A stretch of 64,000 nt of DNA from Acetobacter garciniae (GTDB taxonomy: Bacteria > Pseudomonadota > Alphaproteobacteria > Acetobacterales > Acetobacteraceae): the NCBI RefSeq assembly GCF_017377735.1, contig NZ_JAFVMH010000010.1, forward strand, positions 31,303 to 95,302, read 5' to 3'. The notes beneath the pieces are model-generated. The model searched no databases, was not told the origin of the DNA, and saw only the letters and a list, made by a program, of their open reading frames with translations. The translations under genes were made by a program, and so were the position numbers. Positions 44,421 through 52,783 of the stretch are shown piece after piece; position 1 is the stretch's first letter, and each line of letters begins with the position of its first letter.

Positions 44421-45785
44421 ATGTCGCGTACGGCCGGGGTCAAGATCGGAAAAGTTCAGGTTATTGCAGCCTGTATCGGTAACCTGCTCGAATGGTATGA
44501 TTTTTCGGTCTATGCCCTGTTCGCGCCCTATATCGCCCGCGCGCTGCTGCCGCCTTCGGACCCGCTTTCGCAACTGGCGCAGAGCCTGCTGGTCTTTGCC
44601 CTGGGTGCCATTGCCCGTCCGCTCGGCGCGTTGCTGCTGGGGCAGTTCGCGGACCGGCGGGGGCGCGGTCCCGCACTGATGCTGACCTGCCTGCTGATGG
44701 GGGCAGGCACGGCGCTGATCCTGTTCGACCCGCCTTATGCGGTAGCGGGGCGCGCGTCCATTCTCATTCTGTGTCTTGCCCGCCTGTTGCAGGGGATTTC
44801 AGCAGGGGGGGAGATCGGGGGCGCTGCCGCGTTTCTTGTCGAACGCGCGGGCCAGGGTCGGCCCGGCTTTGCGGGGTCGTTCCTGCAGGCCACCATGGGC
44901 CTGTCCAACATGCTAGGCGCTGCTGTTGCCGCAGGCACGGTCGCGCTGCTGACGGATGCGCAGATGGCGCAATGGGGCTGGCGCGCGCCATTTGCCATCG
45001 GCCTGGCCATCATCCCCTTCGGTATCATCCTGCGCCGTGGCGATGCCCGAGGGCGCCGCAACGCTACCCGTCGCGGCCCCATTTTGGGTGAACTGGCCAC
45101 TCATTACGGCGGGCGTTTCATGGCGGCGTTTGGGTTGTCCCTGCTCTGGGGGGCAGCACCTTATGCGCTGGTCATCTATCTGCCGCTTTACGCCCAGCGT
45201 TTTACCGGCGTGACACCCTATGCCAGCTATGTCGCATCCCTGATCGGTAATCTCGCGCTCGTCGCAGGGTCGCTGACGGCGGGGACCCTGGCGGACCGGA
45301 TCGGGGTAAAGCGCATGCTGCTGCTGGCCACACTGATGTTGATCGTCCTGCCGGCCCCCATTCTTGGCATGCTCCGATACGATCATGGCACACCCACGAT
45401 GATTGCGGTTGCCGTCAGCCTGTGCGGTTTGGTGGCGCTGTTCGTGGGGGCTGCCCCGCTTGGCATTGCCAGCCTGTTCCCGGCCCATATCCGCGCAACG
45501 GGAATTGCCCTGTCCTACAATGCCGCCGTTTCGCTGTTCGGGGGTTTTGCCCCCGCATTGCTCGCAAGCCTTGGGGTGGCCTGGCACGGCGTGCCCAGCG
45601 CCGCCATTTATGTTGCGATCATGGGGCTTCTGGCCCTGGCGGCGTTGCTTTCGCCCCCCTTCCGCCCCGCCCATGCGGCCCGGATTGCAGAAAATTCTAT
45701 GGATGATGCAGAAAAAAGCATAACGGCCCCGCTGCCCGAGGGTGGGAGACTACCCCTGACAACAAAGGATGAAACGCTGTCGTGA
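44421..45785 (+). CDS. MFS transporter, metabolite:H+ symporter (MHS/ProP-like) family
   Basis: 454 aa. The start GNLLEWYDFSVYALFAP and the RPLGALLLGQFADRRGRGPAL and GISAGGEIGGAAAFLVE segments are hallmarks of the MHS family (ProP, ShiA, KgtP). Members include the proline/glycine-betaine carrier, which fits import of a betaine such as ergothioneine (inference). Twelve membrane segments. It starts 14 bases after the receptor stop and ends in a GTGA overlap with the lyase gene, so transport and the first enzyme are coupled. Confidence 0.88.
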   Translation: MSRTAGVKIGKVQVIAACIGNLLEWYDFSVYALFAPYIARALLPPSDPLSQLAQSLLVFALGAIARPLGALLLGQFADRRGRGPALMLTCLLMGAGTALILFDPPYAVAGRASILILCLARLLQGISAGGEIGGAAAFLVERAGQGRPGFAGSFLQATMGLSNMLGAAVAAGTVALLTDAQMAQWGWRAPFAIGLAIIPFGIILRRGDARGRRNATRRGPILGELATHYGGRFMAAFGLSLLWGAAPYALVIYLPLYAQRFTGVTPYASYVASLIGNLALVAGSLTAGTLADRIGVKRMLLLATLMLIVLPAPILGMLRYDHGTPTMIAVAVSLCGLVALFVGAAPLGIASLFPAHIRATGIALSYNAAVSLFGGFAPALLASLGVAWHGVPSAAIYVAIMGLLALAALLSPPFRPAHAARIAENSMDDAEKSITAPLPEGGRLPLTTKDETLS

Positions 45786-47317
45786 CCCCGATTTCCCTTA
45801 CCGGCGAAACACTGCCGCTGACCCAGTTGATAGCGATTGCCGATGGCGCGCGGGTCGTGCTGGGGGCGGATGGCATTGCCCGGCTGCATGCGGGCGAACG
45901 CGCCCTGAACGAGGCACTGGCCCGTGGGGACGGCATTTACGGCACCACCAGCATGGTCGGCGCCTTCAAGGATAACAGCGTTGCCGATGACGACAGGCCG
46001 AAATATGCCCTTCGGCTCCTGCGCTCGCATCTGCTTGGCACGGGGGCCTACCTGCCCCGCCGCATGGTGCGGGCCGCGATGGCGATACGGCTGAACACGC
46101 TGCTGACCGGGCATGCGGGGGCCAGCCTCTATCTGGCCACGGCGCTTGCGGATCTGCTCAATGCCGGGATCACGCCCGCCGTGCCCGAATACGGTTCCAT
46201 CGGCTGTGCGGATGTCGGGCTGATGAGCCATATCGGCGCCACCCTGCTGGGCGAGGGCATGGCCTTCAGCGCCGATGGCGGGCCCGCACTCCCGTCTGCT
46301 ACCGTGCTGGCGCGGTTCGGGCTGTGCCCCATGGTGCCGGGCCCGAAGGACGTGATGTCGGTCCTGTCCAGCAATGCGCTGGGGGTGGCGGGTGTCGCGC
46401 TGGCAACGGCCGAACTGCGGCACCGCCTTCCGCTGCTGCTGAACGTCTTTGTCCTGGCGGCCGCAGGCTTTGGCGCGTTCACCGTTCCGTGGGAAACCGC
46501 GCGCCTGGACGGGCTGGAAAACGAGGCCCGTGTCGCGCGGTACCTGCAGGGCCTTGCCCGCCCGGGGGACTGGACATCGCGCCGCAATCTGCAGGACCCG
46601 CTGAGCTTTCGCTGCATGCCCCAGATCGCGGGGGCGCTGGTTACGGCACTCGACCGTGTCGAGGTCACGCTGGCCCACAGCATCGCCCATGCGGATGACA
46701 ACCCGATCCTGTTCGGCGGGCGGGCCATGACATCGGGTGCGTCCCTGCCGCTGGCCCTTGCGCTGGATGCGCAGGCGCTTGTGATCGCGCTGTGCCATTA
46801 CGCCCGCAGCACGCTTGGGCGTATCCTGGCGTCCTGCCGGGAGGATCTGTCCGGCCTGCCGTGCAACCTGACGCTCGACCCCGGTCGGCAGGTCGCCTTC
46901 GGGGCCGCGACCAAGCTCGCCGCCGACCTGACGACCTCGATCCTGCGCGAATCCACCCCGGCCTCGCTTTATCAGATCCCGGTCGCCAACGGGTTCGAGG
47001 ACGAGGCAAGCTACCTGCCTTCCGTCTCCCGCGCGCTGGGGTTGCAGGCCAGCCTGCTGTCCCCCCTTGTGGCGTTGGAAGCCATGGCCGCCCGACAGGC
47101 CATTCACCTGTCCAATGCCCGGCCGACCGGCAGCCCAGGCGCGCTGCTGGCCGAGCTTGAGCGCCATGTGCCGCTTCTGGACGATACCATTGCCGTGTCC
47201 GATGCGGTGCATGGGACGGAAGAGGTCCTGGCCCGTTTTTCCACCCGCCTTGCCACTACGGCGTCTGCGGAACTCGCTTTTCCGCCCCCGTCGTTTCAGG
47301 AGAATGCCTATGCATGA
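45782..47317 (+). CDS. HAL-family lyase without MIO motif; probable ergothionase
   Basis: 511 aa with GTG start overlapping the previous stop. The overall fold is that of histidine/phenylalanine ammonia-lyases (GIYGTTSMVGAFKD near the catalytic Tyr loop; ADDNPILFGGRAMTSGA near residue 300). But where HAL has GSVGASGDLAPLAH, this protein has GSIGCADVGLMSH: the Ala-Ser-Gly that cyclises to the MIO electrophile is Cys142-Ala143-Asp144 and the loop is one residue shorter. It therefore cannot use MIO chemistry on histidine. Ergothionase, which eliminates trimethylamine from ergothioneine to give thiourocanate, is a HAL homologue that works without MIO. The rest of the operon fits that route. The substrate is inference. 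Confidence 0.82.
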   Translation: MTPISLTGETLPLTQLIAIADGARVVLGADGIARLHAGERALNEALARGDGIYGTTSMVGAFKDNSVADDDRPKYALRLLRSHLLGTGAYLPRRMVRAAMAIRLNTLLTGHAGASLYLATALADLLNAGITPAVPEYGSIGCADVGLMSHIGATLLGEGMAFSADGGPALPSATVLARFGLCPMVPGPKDVMSVLSSNALGVAGVALATAELRHRLPLLLNVFVLAAAGFGAFTVPWETARLDGLENEARVARYLQGLARPGDWTSRRNLQDPLSFRCMPQIAGALVTALDRVEVTLAHSIAHADDNPILFGGRAMTSGASLPLALALDAQALVIALCHYARSTLGRILASCREDLSGLPCNLTLDPGRQVAFGAATKLAADLTTSILRESTPASLYQIPVANGFEDEASYLPSVSRALGLQASLLSPLVALEAMAARQAIHLSNARPTGSPGALLAELERHVPLLDDTIAVSDAVHGTEEVLARFSTRLATTASAELAFPPPSFQENAYA

Positions 47318-48674
47318 CCTGCTGTTCAAAGGATGTGTCGTCACCGCCGGTTCGGTGATCGAGAATGGCTGGGTCGCCGTCGATGGTGGCCGTATCAGCA
47401 GGCTGGGCCAGGGGGATGCCCCCCCCGCCCGCCATGTCGAGGATCATGGCGATGCCCTGATCCTGCCCGGCGCAATCGACGCGCAGGTCCATTCCCGTTC
47501 GCAGAAGGGGCAGGAGGATTTTGTGTGGAGCACGCGCGCGGCGGCAGCGGGTGGGGTCACGACCATTGCCGACATGCCCTATGATGACGGGTTCCTGGTC
47601 TGCACGGCGGATAACCTGCGCCAGAAGGCGCGCGAAGCCGGTGAACAGGCCCGGGTCGATTTTGCGCTGTGGGGCACCATCGCGCCGGATGACGGGGCGC
47701 GCCATATTCCCGACATCGCGCGGGCCGGGGCCTGCGGGTTCAAGTTCTCGACCTTCGGCACGGACCCCGTGCGTTTTCCCCGCATCCCGCCCGACCTGCT
47801 GGCCGCCTGTTTCGAGGCTGTCGCAAAGACAGGGCTGGTCGCGGGTGTGCATAACGAGGATGACGAGATGGTCCGCGCGCGGATCGAGGCGGTGACCCGT
47901 TCGGGCATTACCGACTGGCGCGCCCATGGCCTGTCCCGCCCCGCACTGGCCGAAACGCTCGCCATGGCCCAGATTTACGAGACAGGGGCCGCCACGGGCT
48001 GTTCGGCGCATGTCGTCCATTGCTCGGTCGCACGCGGCTATGCGCTGTGCGAGGCGTATCGTCGGCAGGGTTTCGATACGACGGTCGAAGCCTGCATTCA
48101 TTACCTGGTGCTGGACGAGGACAACGACGTGGCCCGGCTGGGTGGGCGCGCCAAGATCAACCCGCCCCTGCGCCCCCGGGCGGAGGTGGAAGGAATATGG
48201 AACCACCTGGCCGCGGGCAATGTCACCATTGTCTCGACCGATCATGTGTCCTGGTCGCTGGCCCGCAAATCCGACCCGAACATGCTCAAGAACGCCTCTG
48301 GCGTACCGGGGCTGGATGTTCTGTACCCGCTGCTGCTGACCGAGCTGTCGCGGCGCAACCTCTCGCCAAGCCATGCCGCGCGGCTGCTGGCGGATAATCC
48401 GGCCCGGCTGTTCCGCCTGAGTGCCGGCAAGGGCGGGCTTGCCCCGGGGCGGGATGCCGATATCACCATAGCCCGGCGCGAAACCTGGCGTTACGACCCG
48501 GCCAAGAGCGAGAATGTCCTTACGGACTGGAGCCCCTATGCTGGCCGCGAACTGAACTGGCGCATTGCCGGAACATGGCTGCGGGGACAACAGGTCTTCG
48601 ACGGGCAGACCGTCCTGGCCGCGCCGGGTGCGGGGCGGTTCATCTGCCCGGAGCAGCCTTCGGGCCTGCAATGA
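47310..48674 (+). CDS. Cyclic amidohydrolase (hydantoinase/dihydroorotase-like)
   Basis: 454 aa metal-dependent hydrolase. The start MHDLLFKGCVV has AGGAGA 6 bases upstream and overlaps the lyase gene by 8 bases; an ATG two codons earlier abuts the RBS. Motifs: PGAIDAQVHSR (QxH in place of the usual HxH, as in some dihydroorotases), the carbamylated-Lys region CGFKFSTFGTD, HNEDDEM, VHCSVARGYAL, ACIHYLVL and STDHVSW. In the proposed pathway it opens the ring of hydantoin-5-propionate to N-carbamoyl-glutamate; related enzymes open hydantoins, dihydropyrimidines or allantoin. Confidence 0.88.
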   Translation: MHDLLFKGCVVTAGSVIENGWVAVDGGRISRLGQGDAPPARHVEDHGDALILPGAIDAQVHSRSQKGQEDFVWSTRAAAAGGVTTIADMPYDDGFLVCTADNLRQKAREAGEQARVDFALWGTIAPDDGARHIPDIARAGACGFKFSTFGTDPVRFPRIPPDLLAACFEAVAKTGLVAGVHNEDDEMVRARIEAVTRSGITDWRAHGLSRPALAETLAMAQIYETGAATGCSAHVVHCSVARGYALCEAYRRQGFDTTVEACIHYLVLDEDNDVARLGGRAKINPPLRPRAEVEGIWNHLAAGNVTIVSTDHVSWSLARKSDPNMLKNASGVPGLDVLYPLLLTELSRRNLSPSHAARLLADNPARLFRLSAGKGGLAPGRDADITIARRETWRYDPAKSENVLTDWSPYAGRELNWRIAGTWLRGQQVFDGQTVLAAPGAGRFICPEQPSGLQ

Positions 48675-49972
48675 CTTCGGCCATGCCCCCTGTAACGCCC
48701 CCTGCAATGTCCTCAGCCATGACAGTTGCATCGCACGTCCGCTCCGACCGGCTCCAGGCCGATATCGACACGCTGGCGACCATAACCGATCCCGCCCGGC
48801 CCCATACGCGGCGGTCTTTTTCGCCGCGCTTTCTCGAAGGTCGCGAATGGCTTGCCGCGCGTTTCCAGCAGGCGGGGCTGAGCACCCGCATGGACGAGGC
48901 AGGGAACCTGATCGGCCGCCGCGCGGGCACGGTACCGGGGCGGGGCACGATCATGAGCGGGTCGCATTCCGACACGGTGCCCGATGGTGGTCGTTTCGAC
49001 GGTATTCTTGGCGTTCTGGCCGCACTGGAAGTCGCGCGCGCCTTCGACGATGCCGGGATCTCCCTGTGCCATGACCTGGAAATTGTCGATTTCCTGGCGG
49101 AGGAGCCCAGCGATTTCGGGCTGTCCTGCATCGGCAGCCGTGGCATGGCCGGCGCGCTTTCGGCGGAGCATCGTGCCCTGCGCGCCCCGTGGGACGAAAA
49201 CCTGGCCGCAGCCCTGACCCGTATGGGGGGGAATGCCAGCCTGCTGGATACGCCGCGCCGCACCGATATCCGGGCTTTTTTCGAACTGCATATCGAACAG
49301 GGCATCGTTCTGGAAAGCGAGCAGGTCCAGATCGGCGTGGTGGATGCCATCGCAGGCGTAACCCGGCTGGAAATCGTTTTTTCGGGCCGGGCCGATCATG
49401 CGGGCACCACGCCCATGGACCTACGGCGGGATGCCGCCGTACCGGCTGCCGCGATCATCGGCTTCGTTCACGAACGGGCCAGTGCCCTGGCGCGTGCCGG
49501 GGGCGGGCATGTGACCGCGACCTGCGGCGTGCTGGAACTCTCCCCCGGTGCGTCCAACGTGATCCCACGCGCCGCACGCCTGGTTGTCGATATCCGCGTG
49601 TCCGAGCGCGCGGTTGCCGAAGACCTGGTTGCAGCCATCCGCACCGCCAGTGAGGACGCGGCTCGGGCCAGCCGCACGACGCTCAGCCGCTTTGCAATCC
49701 AGTCCGACACCTCTCCCACACCATGTGACCCGGCGCTGGCCGGACTGGTCGAGACCGCGGCCCGAACGCAGGGCTTCAGCACCCGGCACATGGTCTCGGG
49801 TGCAGGACATGATGCCGCTTTCGTCGCACGGCTGGCCCCCATGGCGATGATCTTCGTGCCCTGTCGCGACGGGCGCAGCCACGATCCGGAAGAATGGTGC
49901 ACAGCCGAAGACGCCGCCCGCGGGACCATGGTCCTGGCCGGGGCGATGGAGCTGTGCGACCGCAAGGACTGA
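48671..49972 (+). CDS. N-carbamoyl amino acid amidohydrolase (M20 family)
   Basis: 433 aa zinc enzyme of the beta-ureidopropionase/allantoate amidohydrolase group. Metal ligands are visible: SGSHSDTVPDGGRFDG, FLAEEPSDFG, FFELHIEQG, and the C-terminal CRDGRSHDPEEW; the dimer-domain His is in GRADHAGTTPMD. It starts in an ATGA overlap with the hydantoinase gene. Expected role: hydrolysis of N-carbamoyl-L-glutamate to glutamate, CO2 and ammonia, the last step of the proposed route. Annotation as allantoate hydrolase is possible by sequence, but no other purine genes are nearby. Confidence 0.88.
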   Translation: MTSAMPPVTPPAMSSAMTVASHVRSDRLQADIDTLATITDPARPHTRRSFSPRFLEGREWLAARFQQAGLSTRMDEAGNLIGRRAGTVPGRGTIMSGSHSDTVPDGGRFDGILGVLAALEVARAFDDAGISLCHDLEIVDFLAEEPSDFGLSCIGSRGMAGALSAEHRALRAPWDENLAAALTRMGGNASLLDTPRRTDIRAFFELHIEQGIVLESEQVQIGVVDAIAGVTRLEIVFSGRADHAGTTPMDLRRDAAVPAAAIIGFVHERASALARAGGGHVTATCGVLELSPGASNVIPRAARLVVDIRVSERAVAEDLVAAIRTASEDAARASRTTLSRFAIQSDTSPTPCDPALAGLVETAARTQGFSTRHMVSGAGHDAAFVARLAPMAMIFVPCRDGRSHDPEEWCTAEDAARGTMVLAGAMELCDRKD

Positions 49973-50009
49973 AAATGAAAACCTTGAACCCTATCAGGAA
50001 AGAATCCCA

Positions 50010-51116
50010 ATGAGCCGTATACTGGTTGAAAAGGATGTCGAATCCGCCATTGCGGGCGGTTCCATTTTTGCCTGTGGCGGTGGCGGATGGGTGGAGCACG
50101 GCCGCATGCTGGGCACGGCGGCGGTCAATGCAGGCCAGCCCGAACTGGTCGGCGCGGATGAGATCGCCGATGATGCGATCATCGCCACGGCTGCGGCCAT
50201 AGGGGCCCCGGCCAGCACCACCCACTGGCAGATGCTGGGGGTGGATTACGTCAATGCCGTCCGCCTGGTGGAAAAGGAACTGGGGCGCCCGATCTACGGG
50301 CTGATGATCGGGCAGAACGGCAAGTCCAGCACACTGAACGCCTGGCTGCCGGGTGCGATCCTGGGGACCAAGGTCATCGATGCGGTGGGTGACATGCGCG
50401 CCCACCCCACGGGCGATATGGGCTCGATCGGCATGGCGGGCTCGCCCGAGACCATGATTCAGGCGGTGGTGGGCGGCAACCGCGCGAACGGTGCCTATCT
50501 GGAAGTGGTCGCCAAGGGGGCTACGGCCCGTGTCTCCCCCATTCTGCGCACGGCGTCGGACATGTCGGGCGGTTTCATTGCCTCGTGCCGCAACCCGTTG
50601 CCTGCTTCCTATGTCAAACGCCATGCCGCCTGGGGTGGCATCTCACGCGCGCTGGCCCTGGGCGAGGCCGTGCTGGCGGCCCGCTCCAAGGGCGGGAGTG
50701 CGGTCATCGACACCATCACCCGTGAACTGGACGGCGCTATCGTGGCGCAGGGCAAGGTTTCACGCAAATCGGTCGTCTATACGCCCGAAGCCTTCGATAT
50801 CGGCACCATTGTCGTAGGAACCGGCGACAAGGTCGTTACCCTGCATGTGATGAACGAATATATGGCGCTGGACGATGCAGGGGGCGGGCGGATGGCTTCT
50901 TTCCCCGACATCATCACGACATTGTCGCCAGAAGGGCATCCGCTCAGCGTGGGCGAGGTTACCGAAGGCATGGAAATTCTTGTCCTGCACGTGGAAAAAA
51001 CCAAATTCCCGCTTTCTTCCAGCGTGATCGACCCCGCGGTTTACCCCCCCGTCGAACGCGCGCTGGGGATCGACCTGACCAGTTATGCCCTGCACGGCAT
51101 CAGCGAGAAGGGCTGA
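50010..51116 (+). CDS. DUF917 protein; probable thiohydantoin desulfurase
   Basis: 368 aa matching the DUF917/COG3535 family (ACGGGGWVEHGRML, GSIGMAGSPETMIQAVVGG, GLMIGQNGKSSTLNA). AGGAAAG precedes the ATG by 6-7 bases; a 37-base gap separates it from the carbamoylase gene. DUF917 proteins often sit beside hydantoinase-type genes. In the known five-step ergothioneine route, one step (removal of sulfur from the thiohydantoin) is done by a new enzyme type unrelated to hut or uracil enzymes; this is the only operon gene left for that step, so it is assigned by elimination. Confidence 0.75.
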   Translation: MSRILVEKDVESAIAGGSIFACGGGGWVEHGRMLGTAAVNAGQPELVGADEIADDAIIATAAAIGAPASTTHWQMLGVDYVNAVRLVEKELGRPIYGLMIGQNGKSSTLNAWLPGAILGTKVIDAVGDMRAHPTGDMGSIGMAGSPETMIQAVVGGNRANGAYLEVVAKGATARVSPILRTASDMSGGFIASCRNPLPASYVKRHAAWGGISRALALGEAVLAARSKGGSAVIDTITRELDGAIVAQGKVSRKSVVYTPEAFDIGTIVVGTGDKVVTLHVMNEYMALDDAGGGRMASFPDIITTLSPEGHPLSVGEVTEGMEILVLHVEKTKFPLSSSVIDPAVYPPVERALGIDLTSYALHGISEKG

Positions 51117-51118
51117 CC

Positions 51119-52783
51119 ATGACAAAGCAACAGTTCGATGTGACCTCGGGCAGTAATCTGCGCTGTCGCGGCTGGCGGCAGGAAGGATTGCTGCGCCTGC
51201 TCGAAAACGTCCTGTCGGTGGGGGAAGATCCGGCCAATCTCGTGGTGTATGCGGCGTTGGGCAAGGCCGCGCGCAACTGGCCATCGCACGATGCCATTGT
51301 TCGCGCCCTGACCACCATGGGCGATGACGAAACGCTGATCGTCCAGTCGGGCAAGCCGATCGGCGTGGTCAAGACGCATGAACGCGCCCCCATTGTCGTC
51401 ATGGCCAACTGCAATATCGTCGGGCAATGGGCCCGGGCCGAGGAATTCTACCGGCTGGAAAAGCAGGGCCTGATCTGCTGGGGCGGGCTGACGGCGGGGG
51501 ACTGGCAATATATCGGCTCGCAGGGGGTGATCCAGGGCACGTATGAGATCTTCCGCCGCATTGCCGAGCAGCATTTCGCAGGCGACCTGACGGGGCGGCT
51601 GATCCTGACATCCGGCCTTGGCGGCATGGGCGGGGCTCAGCCTTTGGCCGGGCAACTGGCCGGTGCGATCATCCTGTGTGTCGAGGTCGATGATACCCGG
51701 ATCACCAAACGTATCGAATGCGGCTATCTGCAACATCGTGCATCCTCGCTGGATGACGCCCTGCGCCGGATCGAAGCCGCGCGCGCCGCGGGGGATGCCT
51801 GTTCCATCGGCCTGTGCGGCAATGCGGCGGACATCTTTCCCGAACTGCTGGCGCGCGGGGTCATTCCCGATATCGTCACCGACCAGACATCGGCCCATGA
51901 TCTGGTCTATGGCTATATCCCCGCAGAACTTTCGCTGGAGGAAACCAGGGCCCTGCGCCAGAGCGACCCGGAGGCGCTGTCCCGACTGGCCCTGAAATCG
52001 ATCGCACGGCATGTGCAGGCCATGCTCGATTTCCGCGCCGCGGGTTCGGTCGTGTTCGACAATGGCAACCTGATCCGCACACAGGCCAAAAAGGCCGGGA
52101 TCGAACATGCTTTCGATATCCCGATTTTTACCGAAGCCTATCTGCGCCCCCTGTTCGCACGCGGCATTGGTCCGTTCCGCTGGATCGCCCTGTCCAATGA
52201 TGAGGCCGACCTGCGAAAAATCGACAATTACCTGCTGGAAACATTCGCGGATAATCCATCCGTCGTGAACTGGATCACGCTGGCGCGCCGGTTTATCCCG
52301 GTCGAAGGCATGCCCGCGCGCATTGCGTGGCTGGGCCACGGCGACCGGACGAAGGTGGGGCTGGATGTCAACCGCATGGTGCGCGAAGGCATTTTGTCCG
52401 GCCCCGTGGCGTTCACCCGTGACCATCTGGATGCGGGGGCCATGGCCCACCCCAATATCATGACCGAGAACCTCAAGGACGGGTCCGACGCCGTTGCCGA
52501 CTGGCCTTTGCTCAATGCGATGCTGGCCTGTTCATCGCAGGCCGATCTGGTGGCCATCCATTCCGGGGGCGGCGGCTATGCGGGCTATATGACCAGTGCC
52601 GGAATCACGACGATCGCCGATGGATCGTCCGAGGCGGACGAACGCCTGCGGCTGACGCTGACGAACGATACCAGCCTGGGCGTAATGCGCTACGCCGATG
52701 CGGGCTACGGGGAGGCGGTCGAGGAAATCGACCGGCAGCATATCCCCTATATCGATCTTGCTGCGGCTGATCGGTCTTCGTAA
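51119..52783 (+). CDS. Urocanase-family hydratase; probable thiourocanate hydratase
   Basis: 554 aa, the usual urocanase length, with the NAD+-binding LILTSGLGGMGGAQPLAGQLAGA, DDETLIVQSGKPIGVVKTHE and VTDQTSAHD motifs. Two active-site stretches differ from HutU: DHLDCGS, with the catalytic-loop Cys (Cys410 in Pseudomonas), is DHLDAGA here (Ala439), and HHGGG is HSGGG. The NRET that follows in HutU is NIMT. Such changes are expected in thiourocanate hydratase, the second enzyme of ergothioneine breakdown. It starts 2 bases after the DUF917 gene and is the last gene of the operon. Confidence 0.85.
   Translation: MTKQQFDVTSGSNLRCRGWRQEGLLRLLENVLSVGEDPANLVVYAALGKAARNWPSHDAIVRALTTMGDDETLIVQSGKPIGVVKTHERAPIVVMANCNIVGQWARAEEFYRLEKQGLICWGGLTAGDWQYIGSQGVIQGTYEIFRRIAEQHFAGDLTGRLILTSGLGGMGGAQPLAGQLAGAIILCVEVDDTRITKRIECGYLQHRASSLDDALRRIEAARAAGDACSIGLCGNAADIFPELLARGVIPDIVTDQTSAHDLVYGYIPAELSLEETRALRQSDPEALSRLALKSIARHVQAMLDFRAAGSVVFDNGNLIRTQAKKAGIEHAFDIPIFTEAYLRPLFARGIGPFRWIALSNDEADLRKIDNYLLETFADNPSVVNWITLARRFIPVEGMPARIAWLGHGDRTKVGLDVNRMVREGILSGPVAFTRDHLDAGAMAHPNIMTENLKDGSDAVADWPLLNAMLACSSQADLVAIHSGGGGYAGYMTSAGITTIADGSSEADERLRLTLTNDTSLGVMRYADAGYGEAVEEIDRQHIPYIDLAAADRSS

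Noticed and set aside
47310..49972. Allantoin degradation (allantoinase plus allantoate amidohydrolase)
   Set aside because: The two hydrolases alone would fit, but the flanking lyase, hydratase and DUF917 genes do not belong to purine breakdown and no ureidoglycolate or xanthine genes are near.
45782..52783. Reading the operon as a histidine utilisation (hut) cluster
   Set aside because: HAL-like and urocanase-like genes are present, but both have altered catalytic motifs, and imidazolonepropionase and formiminoglutamate enzymes are missing while hydantoinase, carbamoylase and DUF917 genes are present.
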